From positions 62,001 through 126,000 of the forward strand of contig JBJMKZ010000047.1 of assembly GCA_045805565.1 (NCBI GenBank): a stretch of DNA of 64,000 bases. Direction: 5' to 3'. The stretch is from DATAEY01 sp045805565. Lineage in GTDB: Bacteria > Actinomycetota > Thermoleophilia > Solirubrobacterales > Solirubrobacteraceae. The notes below the pieces were generated by a model. The model searched no databases and was not told where the DNA came from. It was given only the letters and a program-made list of their open reading frames with translations. Every line of letters starts with the position of its first letter. The stretch's first letter is position 1. A program made the position numbers and the translations under genes. Shown piece by piece: positions 18,174 to 26,170 of the stretch.

Positions 18174-18815
18174 TCAGGTGCCCAGGCCGGACTCCGTCAC
18201 GTAGTAGACGTAGCTGACCGTCCCCGAGTTGAGCGGGCGGCAGAGGATGCGCCGGGCCCGCCTGCGTTCCCAGCGGGCGAACCAGGTTCCGATTCGCAGC
18301 GCCGCGGCGCCGCATACCACCGTCCACCCGGCGGCGACGAGCTCGGCGGCTCCCGGAAGATGCGTCAGGATCTCGTTGCGGGGCTTCCCGATCACCAGGA
18401 GAGTGATGGCCAGTCCGACTCCGGCGGCGATCGCCAGCCCCGCCGCCAGCCCGACGGCGGCCACCACCGCTCTGGTGGCGGTGCGCGACTCCGGCTCCAC
18501 CCAACCGCGGGCGGGCGGTCGCGGCGAATGCTCGAACGTCTGCCAGTAGACGACCTCGGGGCCCGACCGCCGCCCGAGAGTCACCCCGGTGACCGCGCCG
18601 AACGTGGTCAGAACGAACAGGACGATGCTCCCCATCACCTCGAGGGGCGTGAACCTGCTCACCGGCACCAGGACGAGCCCGCCGGTCACTCCCACCAGGC
18701 CCAGTGAGAACAGCACGATGCCCATCCACACCAGCTCGACGCTGGCGGAAGCCAGGCGTAGCGGAGGCGGTTGGTCGGACTGCCCGTATGGGAATCCGGG
18801 CTCGGCGCTCGACAT
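18174..18815 (-). CDS. Uncharacterised membrane protein, four TM segments
   Basis: 213 residues from ATG 18815. Four hydrophobic helices come in two pairs, roughly residues 28-48, 62-82, 117-145 and 158-175. The soluble C-terminus is basic (RWERRRARR) and ends VSYVYYVTESGLGT. No known motif was recognised. The N-terminal 25 residues are proline-rich and polar. It is divergent from the cupin gene. Confidence 0.65.
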   Translation of the reverse strand: MSSAEPGFPYGQSDQPPPLRLASASVELVWMGIVLFSLGLVGVTGGLVLVPVSRFTPLEVMGSIVLFVLTTFGAVTGVTLGRRSGPEVVYWQTFEHSPRPPARGWVEPESRTATRAVVAAVGLAAGLAIAAGVGLAITLLVIGKPRNEILTHLPGAAELVAAGWTVVCGAAALRIGTWFARWERRRARRILCRPLNSGTVSYVYYVTESGLGT

Positions 18816-18903
18816 AGGCGGATTCTCCGCCACCCGCGAACCGGAAGCTGGTAAGAAGCGCGGGAATGCCAATGCCCGCCGGGGCCCCGAGCGAGGAGGA
18901 CGC

Positions 18904-19302
18904 ATGGCGGACTACACGGTCAAGCGCTTCGATGAGATGGAGCCGATCCTGGACGGGGTGTTCCGCCGGGCCCGCGCCGAGCTCGGGGTGACCTCGTTCG
19001 GGATGCAGGTCCTCCAGATGCCCGAAGGCGCCGACTTCTATCCCAACCACAACCATGCCCACGACGGCCAGGAGGAGGTGTACGTGATCCTCGACGGCTC
19101 GGCCGACTTCGACATCGAGGGCGAGCGCGTGCACGTCGAGCCGGAGACCGCCGTCCGAATCGCCCCGCACACCAAGCGCCAGATCCGCCCGGGCGCCGGC
19201 GGCGTGCGCATCCTCGCCCTGGGTGGGGTGCCGGGCGGCGTCTATGAGCCGCCCGGCTTCAGCGAGCTGGGCGGCCCGGTGCCGGTGCCCGACCAGGACT
19301 GA
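18904..19302 (+). CDS. Cupin domain protein
   Basis: 132-residue single cupin. Motif 1 is visible as HNHAHDGQEEVYVILDG (His, His, Glu metal ligands) and motif 2 as the APHTKRQIRPG region. Such proteins bind a divalent metal and act as dioxygenases, isomerases or sensors; none can be assigned. A good GAGGAGG ribosome site precedes ATG 18904. A GTG-started lipoprotein gene follows 9 nt downstream, so they may be cotranscribed. Confidence 0.88.
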   Translation: MADYTVKRFDEMEPILDGVFRRARAELGVTSFGMQVLQMPEGADFYPNHNHAHDGQEEVYVILDGSADFDIEGERVHVEPETAVRIAPHTKRQIRPGAGGVRILALGGVPGGVYEPPGFSELGGPVPVPDQD

Positions 19303-19311
19303 CCGGCACTG

Positions 19312-19773
19312 GTGGAGACAGGGCTCGTGACCAGGCCACCAAGACTCGCCGGCGTCGGCTTTCCCGTCCTCGCCGCCCTGGCGGCGATCCTGCTCGAGTC
19401 GTGTGGCGGCGGCCCCGGTCGGCCGGCCACCACCGCGCGCCCGCAGGCATCACCGATCATCGGCCGCTGGGAGGGTCGGCTGCACCAGCGCGGGCTGGCG
19501 TCGTTCAGGGTCAGCGCCAACATCCGCTCACTGGACGCCGGTGGCGCGAACACCGTCGCCTACTCGGGGATCGACTGCTCGGGCAACTGGCGCTACCTGG
19601 GTCGCCGGGGGCCGGCCTTTCGGTTCCAAGAGGTCATCCGCCGGGGTCGCGGGGGAAGCTGCAAGGGGGTCGGGATCGTCACCCTGACCCCGAAGCGCAG
19701 CCGCCGCCTGGACTACCGATTCCAGGGGGGCGGCGTGGAGAGCTGGGGCGTGCTGTCCCCGGCGCGGAGCTGA
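19312..19773 (+). CDS. Small secreted lipoprotein, Cys-containing beta-rich domain
   Basis: 153 residues, GTG start (19312 or 19327). A hydrophobic leader (GFPVLAALAAILLESC) ends in a plausible lipobox LESC, so it is probably a membrane-anchored lipoprotein. The mature part begins IIGRWEGRLHQRG and has a cysteine pair (YSGIDCSGNW and GGSCKGVGIV) within a beta-rich pattern often seen in actinobacterial extracellular domains. Function unknown. It follows the cupin gene closely and precedes the repeat ORF by 7 nt. Confidence 0.7.
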   Translation: METGLVTRPPRLAGVGFPVLAALAAILLESCGGGPGRPATTARPQASPIIGRWEGRLHQRGLASFRVSANIRSLDAGGANTVAYSGIDCSGNWRYLGRRGPAFRFQEVIRRGRGGSCKGVGIVTLTPKRSRRLDYRFQGGGVESWGVLSPARS

Positions 19774-19780
19774 CCTCCGG

Positions 19781-20167
19781 GTGGCCGCCATCGATGACGT
19801 CGGCAGCTCCGGTGTCGCTTCGAGCAGCGGCACGCGGGGAAGTGCGGGCGTCGCCGCCAGCGCTGGGACGGTCGGGAGCGCGGGCGTGGTCGCCAGCGCC
19901 GGAACGATCGGCAGCGCCGGGGTGGCCGCCAGCGCGGGAACGGTGGCCAGCGCCGGCGTGGCGGGCAGTGCGGGAACGGTCGCCAGCGCGGGGGTGGCGC
20001 TGAGTGCAGGCGTCCTGGGCAGTGCCGGAATCGTGGCCGGAGTAGGTAACGCGGGGTGCTTGGCCTGCGTGGCCTGCGTGGGCTGCGTGGACTGCGTCGG
20101 ATGCGTCGGGTGCGTCGGGTGCGTCGGCCTGCGCGGGGTGGTCGGGGCCGTGGGGCGCCGGGGCTAG
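19781..20167 (+). CDS. Gly/Ser/Ala/Val hexapeptide-repeat protein with a Cys-x-x triplet tail
   Basis: 128 residues from GTG 19781. Residues 8-91 are 14 tandem hexads of consensus [GA]-S-A-G-[VT]-[AVI]. Residues 93-116 are eight consecutive Cys-x-x triplets, mostly CVG, with cysteine at 93, 96, 99, 102, 105, 108, 111 and 114. The repeat copies differ largely at third codon positions (GGG/GGC/GGA, GCG/GCC/GCT, AGT/AGC, GTC/GTG) while the residues are kept, which favours this frame being translated. No signal peptide is seen and the SD is weak. It lies 7 nt after the lipoprotein gene. Function unknown; the alternative is a non-coding repeat with chance open frames on both strands. Confidence 0.5.
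   Translation: MAAIDDVGSSGVASSSGTRGSAGVAASAGTVGSAGVVASAGTIGSAGVAASAGTVASAGVAGSAGTVASAGVALSAGVLGSAGIVAGVGNAGCLACVACVGCVDCVGCVGCVGCVGLRGVVGAVGRRG
19802..20053 (+). repeat. 18-nt tandem repeat (14 copies, often paired as 36 nt)
   Basis: Imperfect tandem units near GGCAGCGCCGGGGTGGCC alternate with GCCAGCGCGGGAACGGTC. They encode hexads GSAGVA and ASAGTV in the forward frame. First and last copies are most diverged. Confidence 0.8.
20057..20128 (+). repeat. 9-nt tandem repeat (TGCGTCGGG-like, eight copies)
   Basis: Eight tandem units TGC-GTS-GGN encode Cys-Val-Gly triplets. Third positions vary (GTG/GTC, GGA/GGG/GGC) while cysteine is always TGC. Confidence 0.8.
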
Positions 20168-20254
20168 GGCCCGGGGCGGGGTTGCATCGTCCGGCCCGGC
20201 GAGGTTTCCTACCGCGCAGACCCCGCCGCGCGCGGGCCGACAGAGGAGGAGCCG

Positions 20255-20677
20255 ATGAGTCGGATTCGGGCTCGGTTGACCTATGCCAACGTCGCCGCGA
20301 CGCTGGCGCTGTTCGTGGCGCTGGGGAGCGGTTCCTACGCGGTGAGCGCCGTCCCCGCGAGCAACAGTGCGCCGTGCTGCACGCAGAGGGATGGTGCGAC
20401 ATTCCTGCGCTTCAACTCGATCCGGTCGCCGAACATCGTCAACGGCCAGGTCATGACCGCCGACATAGGGACCGACCAGGTGCTCTCGAGCGACATCCGC
20501 GACGGGACCATCTCGTTGGCGGATCTCTCGCCGGAGGTCGTGGCGCGCCTGAAGAAGGCCGCCAGCGAGAAGAACAAGGACAACCAAGGGACTTCTACGA
20601 CGCCGGCGGGCGGGCAGCCGGGCACCACCACCCCGACCACGACGACCACCACCACCACCAGTCAGTCGGCTCCGTAG
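20255..20677 (+). CDS. Exported protein with 'LTYANVAATLALF' leader and Thr-rich tail
   Basis: 140 residues. The basic N-terminus plus hydrophobic segment (LTYANVAATLALFVALGSG, then SYAVSA) is a signal peptide or anchor of a type I know from many Thermoleophilia exported proteins. The middle contains IVNGQVMTADIGTDQVLSSD, resembling short pentad-like repeats of such proteins. The C-terminus is low complexity (GTTTPTTTTTTTTSQSAP), probably a wall-spanning stalk. ATG 20255 is preceded by GAGGAGGA, a strong ribosome site. Function unknown. Confidence 0.75.
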   Translation: MSRIRARLTYANVAATLALFVALGSGSYAVSAVPASNSAPCCTQRDGATFLRFNSIRSPNIVNGQVMTADIGTDQVLSSDIRDGTISLADLSPEVVARLKKAASEKNKDNQGTSTTPAGGQPGTTTPTTTTTTTTSQSAP

Positions 20678-20706
20678 GCCGGTCGCAGGGCCTGGATCGC
20701 GCAGCC

Positions 20707-20749
20707 GCCACCGGGAGGGCCCCGCGCCGGCGGGGGGCCTCCCGGTGGC
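20707..20749 (+). terminator. Strong hairpin after the exported-protein gene
   Basis: A 12-bp perfect stem GCCACCGGGAGG / CCTCCCGGTGGC, extended by C/G runs around the loop, lies 30 nt after the stop at 20677. It also contains the GTG at 20745, an alternative start of the next gene, which argues for the later start at 20802. Confidence 0.65.
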
Positions 20750-20801
20750 GATCCGGGATGATGACGACCATGGACGAGTCCCCAACAGCGACCGGCCCCT
20801 C

Positions 20802-21995
20802 GTGAGCCCTCAGCCCCCGTCCCCCCCGCAAAGCCTGCGAGCGCTCGTCGCCCGCTTCGACCCGAGCGCGTTCGACGCGCCGCGCGGGCGGGCCCGGGTG
20901 CGGCTGGCGGTGGCCGGCGAGGGCGCATGGGACGTGGTCATCGAAGGCGAGCAGGCACGCCTGGGCGCCGCCTCGCCGCGCGAGCCCGACGCCCTCCTGG
21001 CCGCCGACGCCGCCACCTGGGACAGCGTCGGCGCCGACCTGCGCGGGGGCATGGACGCGTTCCGGGCAGGGCGCCTGTCGGTGCGACGCAACCTCCACCT
21101 CGGCGTCGGGCTTCTGGCCGCCACCAGCGGGCTCACCGGCCCCGGGCGGCTCGCCTTCCACCGCGTGGGCACCCGGGTCGGCGACATCTCGCTGCTGGAG
21201 GCGGGGACCGGCGACCCGGTCCTGATGCTCCACGGCCTGGGAGCCACCAAGGCCTCGTTCCTGACCTCGGTCGCGGCGCTGGCGCAGACCCACCGCGCCA
21301 TCGCCCTCGACCTGCCGGGCTTCGGCGACTCGGCCAAGCCGATCCGGGCGCCCTACAACGCGCGCTACTTCGCCCGAGCGGTGGTCGCGCTGCTCGACGC
21401 GCTCGGGATCGAGCGCGCCCACCTCATGGGCAACAGCATGGGCGGTCGCGCCGCGCTCGAGACCGGCCTGCGAGCGCCCGAGCGGGTGGCCCGCCTGGCC
21501 CTGCTGACGCCGGCGTTGCCCTGGCGTGGCGAGCGCACCTGGGCCGCGTATCTGCGGGTGCTGCGCCCGGAGCTCGGCCTGATCCAGCCCGTCTCCCGCC
21601 GGGCGGTCGAGTCGGTCGTGCGCCGGCTGATCCCCGGGGCGAACCGGGGCTGGGCGGCCGCCGGGGTCGATGAGTTCCTGCGCTCCTACCTCAGCGCACG
21701 GGGGCGGGCCGCCTTCTACGCCGCCCTGCGCAACATCTACCTCGACCGCCCCGACGGGGTCGATGGCCTGTGGGCCCGCCTGCCCGAGCTGGAGCCCGAG
21801 GCGCTGTTCGTCTGGGGCCGCCGCGACACGCTGGTGCCCGCGCGCTTCGCCGGGCCGGTGACCGACGCGCTCCCCAACGCGCGCCACCTGGTGCTCGACT
21901 GCGGGCACGTGCCGCAGCTCGAGGCGCCCGCCCAGACCCACCTCGCCGTCCGCGAGTTCCTGCTCGGCCGCGACAAGCGGGTTCGCGCCGCATAG
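20802..21995 (+). CDS. Alpha/beta hydrolase with N-terminal SCP2-like lipid-binding domain
   Basis: 397 residues. Residues ~10-115 look like an SCP2 sterol-carrier domain (VRLAVAGEGAWDVVIEGEQA, then DALLAADAATWDSV). The rest is an alpha/beta hydrolase: oxyanion HGLGATKAS, nucleophile elbow GNSMGG (Ser), acid in RRDTLVP and His in CGHVPQLE. The combination suggests hydrolysis of a lipid ester. GTG 20802 is preferred over in-frame GTG 20745, which sits in the terminator hairpin. It is convergent with the desaturase. Confidence 0.85.
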   Translation: MSPQPPSPPQSLRALVARFDPSAFDAPRGRARVRLAVAGEGAWDVVIEGEQARLGAASPREPDALLAADAATWDSVGADLRGGMDAFRAGRLSVRRNLHLGVGLLAATSGLTGPGRLAFHRVGTRVGDISLLEAGTGDPVLMLHGLGATKASFLTSVAALAQTHRAIALDLPGFGDSAKPIRAPYNARYFARAVVALLDALGIERAHLMGNSMGGRAALETGLRAPERVARLALLTPALPWRGERTWAAYLRVLRPELGLIQPVSRRAVESVVRRLIPGANRGWAAAGVDEFLRSYLSARGRAAFYAALRNIYLDRPDGVDGLWARLPELEPEALFVWGRRDTLVPARFAGPVTDALPNARHLVLDCGHVPQLEAPAQTHLAVREFLLGRDKRVRAA

Positions 21996-22030
21996 GAACG
22001 CTGTCGGCGGGACCCCCTGCGGCGGCCGGC

Positions 22031-22996
22031 TCAGCCGGCCGACAGCGCCTTGCGCGCCTGGCGCTCGCGGCCCGGGTGCACCACGTCCCAGACCAGACCA
22101 ACCCGCTCGAGAGCCCGGATCACCGCCCCCGACAGGTCGGGCTCCCACCACCGCAGGCCATGGGCGGCCGAGGTCGGGAAGGCATGGTGGTTGTTGTGCC
22201 ACGCCTCTCCCAGCGAGGGCAGCGCCAGCCATCCCAGGTTGCGTGACTCGTCGCCGGTGGCGAAGCGCCGGCGCCCGAAGAAGTGGCACAGGGAATTGAT
22301 CGAGTAGGTGATGTGGTGCAGCAGGAAGATCCGAACCGCGCCGCCCCACAGCAGGCCCGTCAGGCCCCCCCGAAGCGAACCGGTCAGCGCCACGCCCAGC
22401 GCGAACGGGAAGGCGAGCCCGACGAGCACCCACACCCAGCAGGTGCGGTTGATGAACCGGCTGACCGGGTCCTTGAGCAGGTCCGGCGCGTAGCGTGCCC
22501 TGGCCGGGCGCTGGGTGTGTAGGAACAGCCACCCCAGGTGGGCGTGGGCGAGCCCGCGCAGGGCTCCCTCGACCTCGCCGGAGTGTCCGACGTGCGGAGA
22601 ATGGGGATCGCCCTCGCGATCCGAGAAGGCGTGGTGCTTGCGGTGATTGGCCACCCACGCCACCACCGGCCCCTCCAGGGCCGCCGACCCGAGGGCCCCC
22701 AGCAGCAGGCGCACCGCCCGCCCCGCCTTGAACGCGCGATGGGCGAAGTGGCGATGGAAGCCGACCGTCACGCCCAGGCCGATGGGCACGTACGTGACGG
22801 CGAACACGACGAGGTCGTGCCAGTGCAGCATCCGGTTCCAGACCTGCCACCCGGCCAGCCCCAGGCACAGCAGGGGGACCACGGTCACCACCACGCTGCC
22901 CGCGGCGTGCACCCGCTCGCTGGCGAAGGGCTCGATGTCGGCGGCGGTCGGGCCCCTCACGACGCCGGCTCCCGAGGTGGCGACCGATCCCATCAT
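22031..22996 (-). CDS. Acyl-CoA (stearoyl-CoA type) delta-9 fatty acid desaturase
   Basis: Membrane di-iron desaturase of 321 residues. The three histidine boxes are present: HRHFAHR, HRKHH and HNNHH, plus the extra HH in LLHHITYS. Hydrophobic segments flank them as in acyl-CoA desaturases. The enzyme introduces a double bond into saturated acyl chains using O2 and an electron donor. The start is one of two adjacent ATGs (22996 or 22993). It is divergent from an SDR gene across 154 nt. Confidence 0.92.
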   Translation of the reverse strand: MMGSVATSGAGVVRGPTAADIEPFASERVHAAGSVVVTVVPLLCLGLAGWQVWNRMLHWHDLVVFAVTYVPIGLGVTVGFHRHFAHRAFKAGRAVRLLLGALGSAALEGPVVAWVANHRKHHAFSDREGDPHSPHVGHSGEVEGALRGLAHAHLGWLFLHTQRPARARYAPDLLKDPVSRFINRTCWVWVLVGLAFPFALGVALTGSLRGGLTGLLWGGAVRIFLLHHITYSINSLCHFFGRRRFATGDESRNLGWLALPSLGEAWHNNHHAFPTSAAHGLRWWEPDLSGAVIRALERVGLVWDVVHPGRERQARKALSAG

Positions 22997-23150
22997 CCGG
23001 ATGCTACGTATCCGTGCGAGTCCGGCGAGCCCCGCCCTCGCCTCCACCGCCGGGCGAGCGTCGAGCGGGTCGCCCTTCGCCCGTGGCCCGGCCCGATTCC
23101 CTCGCGCAACCGCTAGGTTGGATGTTCGGCGTCAGACGCAGGAGGGCGTG

Positions 23151-23981
23151 ATGGAGCAGCTGCAGGGTCGTACCGCCGTGGTAACCGGGGCGTCGGGCGG
23201 GATCGGAAGCCAGATCGCGCGGGCGCTGGCCCGCGAGGGCGTCAACCTGGCGGTGTCCGGTCGGCGCGAGGACGCCCTCGGCTCCCTGGCCACCGAGCTG
23301 GGCAACCTCGGCGTCGAGGCCCACGCGGTCGCCGCCGACCTGTCGGATCTCGGACAGGTCGATTCGCTGATCGAGCGCTCCGAGGCGGCGCTCGGGCCCA
23401 TCGACGTGCTGGTCAACAACGCCGGCATGGAGCAGACGGCGGCGTTCACCGACTATGCCCGGGAGGAGCTGATCTCGATGGTCGAGCTCAACCTCACGGC
23501 GCCGCTGCTGCTCACCCATCGCGTGGTTCCCGGCATGCTCGCTCGCGGCCACGGCCACGTCGTGTTCATCGCCTCGGTGGCCGGCAAGCTCGGCCCCCCC
23601 TACAACGAGCCCTACGCGGCCACCAAGGCCGCGCTGGTGGGACTCACCCAGTCGCTGCGGGCCGAGTACCTGGGCCAGCCGGTCGGGTTCTCGGTGGTCA
23701 GTCCCGGGTTCGTGGCCGGCGACGGCATGTACCAGCGCATGGTCGACGAGGGCTTCAAGTCGAACCGCATGATGGGAGAGACCACCACCGAAAAGGTCGC
23801 CGCGAGGGTTGTCGAGGCGATCCGTCGCGACCTGCCGGAGGTGGTCGAGAGCGGCGCCCCGATCAGGCCGATGCTGGCGCTCAACCAGCTGGCGCCGCGG
23901 CTCATCGAGCGGGCCGCGCCGCGCACCGGCGTCACCGAGTTCTTCCGCCGGGTCGCCGCCCACCGCGGCCGCCTCGACTGA
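23151..23981 (+). CDS. Short-chain dehydrogenase/reductase (SDR)
   Basis: 276-residue classical SDR. The cofactor loop is TGASGGIG (residues ~13-20), the structural NNAG follows at ~86, and the catalytic Ser and YxxxK are in FIASVAGKLGPPYNEPYAATK. Substrate unknown; the long C-terminal tail (RPMLALNQLAPRLIERAAP) resembles lipid-acting SDRs. ATG 23151 has a GGAGGG ribosome site. It ends 1 nt from the convergent small membrane protein stop. Confidence 0.92.
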   Translation: MEQLQGRTAVVTGASGGIGSQIARALAREGVNLAVSGRREDALGSLATELGNLGVEAHAVAADLSDLGQVDSLIERSEAALGPIDVLVNNAGMEQTAAFTDYAREELISMVELNLTAPLLLTHRVVPGMLARGHGHVVFIASVAGKLGPPYNEPYAATKAALVGLTQSLRAEYLGQPVGFSVVSPGFVAGDGMYQRMVDEGFKSNRMMGETTTEKVAARVVEAIRRDLPEVVESGAPIRPMLALNQLAPRLIERAAPRTGVTEFFRRVAAHRGRLD

Positions 23982-23982
23982 G

Positions 23983-24120
23983 TCAGCCACCCACGTCCCT
24001 GTCGCGATGGCGGCGGCGGTCGCGCCAAGTGGCGATCCAGAGCGCCACCGCCAGGAAGACCACGGGTCCGGCGAACAGCGGCGCCATGACCAGCGTGTGG
24101 TGCGCCAGGGGCCAGAGCAC
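23983..24120 (-). CDS. 45-residue single-TM protein
   Basis: Short gene read as VLWPLAHHTLVMAPLFAGPV then VFLAVALWIATWRDRR and a basic, polar tail. One hydrophobic helix, with positive residues after it, suggests an N-out/C-in or tail-anchored protein. GTG 24120 has a GGGAGG ribosome site 8 nt upstream. It begins 16 nt after the stop of the large membrane protein and is probably translated from the same mRNA. Function unknown. Confidence 0.55.
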   Translation of the reverse strand: MLWPLAHHTLVMAPLFAGPVVFLAVALWIATWRDRRRHRDRDVGG

Positions 24121-24136
24121 TCCATACGCCTCCCGG

Positions 24137-26023
24137 CTAGGTCGCCGGCGCGACCCGCGTCTGCCCGGGCGAGCGGCGCGGGGGCGCCGGCGAGCCGACC
24201 TCGGCGGCGATCCGCCCCAACCCCCAGGTCAGCAGGCCGAGGACGACCAGCGCCACGGCGAGGACCACGAGATAGGCGATCAACGTGAGGGCGCCCGACA
24301 CGCCCGGCTTCTGCTCACGCTGGAGCAGCTTCTTGTCCTGCTGGAACGTGCGGGTGAACCGGGGCGACGCCGGGATCTCCTTGGCCGGGATCGCCGGATC
24401 GTTGGGCATGTAGATGGGGAGTCCCAGGACCTCGCGGCCGCGGGCCAGGCGCAGTGTGGTCTTCCAGTTGAGGCCCGAGACCGGAATCGGCTTGGTGGTG
24501 CGATACACGCCCGGCGCGTTCGCGCGCAGGTGGTCCACCACCGAGCCGCCGCCCTGCCAGGAGGTGACCGTCAGCCACCGAGCCCCCTCCGCCGCGTTGG
24601 GGGGATGGAGCCTGATGGTGGCCGCCACCGTCCGCCCGCTGCCGCCCTGCAGGTTGCGAAGGGCGAGCGTGGCGCTGGGAGGATGTGACGGGACCGGCAT
24701 CGGCAGGCACCAGACGACCAGCGCCACGACCGCGACCGCGGTGGCGGGCAGCGCCCATCGGGGCACCCGTTCGCCCTGGGCCGCGGGTGTGAGCGAGCGA
24801 CCGATGAACCCGCCCAGCAGGCCCCCGGCGATGCCCGCGACCAGCGCGCACGGAATCGCCTCGCCCAGCATCGACGCCGGCCACGGCGACCGCCCCCACA
24901 CGTGCGACCAGCCGTATTCGGCGGCGAAGCCGATCGTGCCGATGAGCAGGCCCGAGGTGGCGCCGAGGGCGATCGGGCGCCGGCGGCCGAGCCACAGCGC
25001 GACGAGCTCCACGCAGCCCGCCTCCACCAGATAGAGCGGAAAGTGAGGTGTGGTGCGGCCGATGATCGGTCCGATGATGAGCGCGAGCAAACCGCGCAGC
25101 ACGATGAAGAACAGCGCCGCGGCGAAGGCACCGCCCGGGCCGAGGCGAACGCGGGAGGCGACCAGCGCGATGCCGGCGGCGAGGGCCAGCAGGACGGGCT
25201 GCCACACCAGGCGGAACTGGGGCACGCCGAAGTCGAACTCCCCCTGGAAGGTGGACATGCCGACGAGCAGCCCACCGGCGATCGACAGGTCGCGGAAGCG
25301 CTGCAGCCGGGTCGTCCTGGGGGGATCGCCGCCCGTCGCCTTGGCGCCCTCGACCTGCAGAACCCACAGACCGAGCAGCGAGAAGCTCGCGCCGCCGAAC
25401 AGCAGCAGGTGGGTCGGGCCCCAGAGGGTGACGTCCTGTCCGAAGATGCGATGCCAGATGTCGTCGAGCGGGAAGGCGAGCAGCGACACCGCCGAGCAGA
25501 CCAGGATCAGGATCGCGCCGAGCGGGGCCCACCAGGTCCGCGACAGCTCAACCGCGACCTCGCTCGGGCGCCGCGGCGCCAGCGCCACCGACAGGGCGCC
25601 ACAGACCAGCACGCCAAACAGACCGACCAGGATGAAGTAGTGGGCGGGGTTGGCGAGCGGGCCCGGGTCGCGGCCCTTGTCGAGGTGGATCGAGATGTCC
25701 CAGTACATCCCGAACACCGCGATCAGCAGCGACGCGCCGAGGACCGTGGCGGGCACCGAGGCCCAGCCCGGAAGCCCGGTCGCGCGCTCGGTGGCGGCGG
25801 CGAACCGCCCCAGCCACCCGATGCGCCCGCTGCGGTGGGCCCAGATCACCCAGATCAGGGCGCCGGTGGCAACCATCGCGCCCAGCGTCGCCCCGATCAC
25901 CTGACCGATGGCGGCTCCGCCGGCGGGCGCGCCGCTCCCTTGGCCGGCGTACGCGGCGGCGGGGGCGGCCAGTGCCGCTGCCAGCGCGCTCGCGGTCATC
26001 AGGTACAGACGGGTGCGGGTCAT
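24137..26023 (-). CDS. Large polytopic membrane protein with signal peptide, family not recognised
   Basis: 628 residues from ATG 26023, which has GGAGGT 6 nt upstream. It starts with a signal peptide (LMTASALAAALAAPAAAYA) and has roughly 14 further hydrophobic segments. Two similar motif regions stand out: FGMYWDISIHLDKGRDPG followed by NPAHYF, and WHRIFGQDVTLWGPTHLLLF. Conserved-looking Trp, His, Asp and Arg in membrane-adjacent loops suggest a metal or cofactor site. A soluble beta-rich stretch (residues ~455-575) precedes the last TM. It is divergent from a MerR regulator and leads the 45-residue TM gene. Confidence 0.7.
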   Translation of the reverse strand: MTRTRLYLMTASALAAALAAPAAAYAGQGSGAPAGGAAIGQVIGATLGAMVATGALIWVIWAHRSGRIGWLGRFAAATERATGLPGWASVPATVLGASLLIAVFGMYWDISIHLDKGRDPGPLANPAHYFILVGLFGVLVCGALSVALAPRRPSEVAVELSRTWWAPLGAILILVCSAVSLLAFPLDDIWHRIFGQDVTLWGPTHLLLFGGASFSLLGLWVLQVEGAKATGGDPPRTTRLQRFRDLSIAGGLLVGMSTFQGEFDFGVPQFRLVWQPVLLALAAGIALVASRVRLGPGGAFAAALFFIVLRGLLALIIGPIIGRTTPHFPLYLVEAGCVELVALWLGRRRPIALGATSGLLIGTIGFAAEYGWSHVWGRSPWPASMLGEAIPCALVAGIAGGLLGGFIGRSLTPAAQGERVPRWALPATAVAVVALVVWCLPMPVPSHPPSATLALRNLQGGSGRTVAATIRLHPPNAAEGARWLTVTSWQGGGSVVDHLRANAPGVYRTTKPIPVSGLNWKTTLRLARGREVLGLPIYMPNDPAIPAKEIPASPRFTRTFQQDKKLLQREQKPGVSGALTLIAYLVVLAVALVVLGLLTWGLGRIAAEVGSPAPPRRSPGQTRVAPAT

Positions 26024-26158
26024 GGCTGGACCTCCGGGGCGCGGAACCGCTTCGGGGGACGTAGCGACGATTATTACACCGGCTGATGGCGCATAAACAT
26101 GTGATACGCACCACACGTGTCATGCCCTAATGGGCCATCGAATCGTGACCGCTAGCAC

Positions 26159-26164
26159 TAAGAT
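26159..26164 (+). promoter_or_regulatory. TAAGAT -10-like box upstream of merR-family gene
   Basis: TAAGAT lies 6 nt before the ATG at 26171; no Shine-Dalgarno. The 147-nt divergent region also holds short inverted repeats (GCCC-TAAT-GGGC near 26125; ACATGT and ACACGTGT) that could be operators. Confidence 0.35.
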
Positions 26165-26170
26165 CTGCTC

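Noticed and set aside
19679..20785. Long minus-strand open frames over the repeat region
   Set aside because: They are Pro/Arg/His-rich shadow frames made open by the high-GC repeat, and cross the strongly supported gene at 20255.
24137..26023. Considered ammonia/methane monooxygenase or cytochrome assembly protein
   Set aside because: Only loose similarity of Trp/His/Asp motifs; no heme or copper motif that would decide it.
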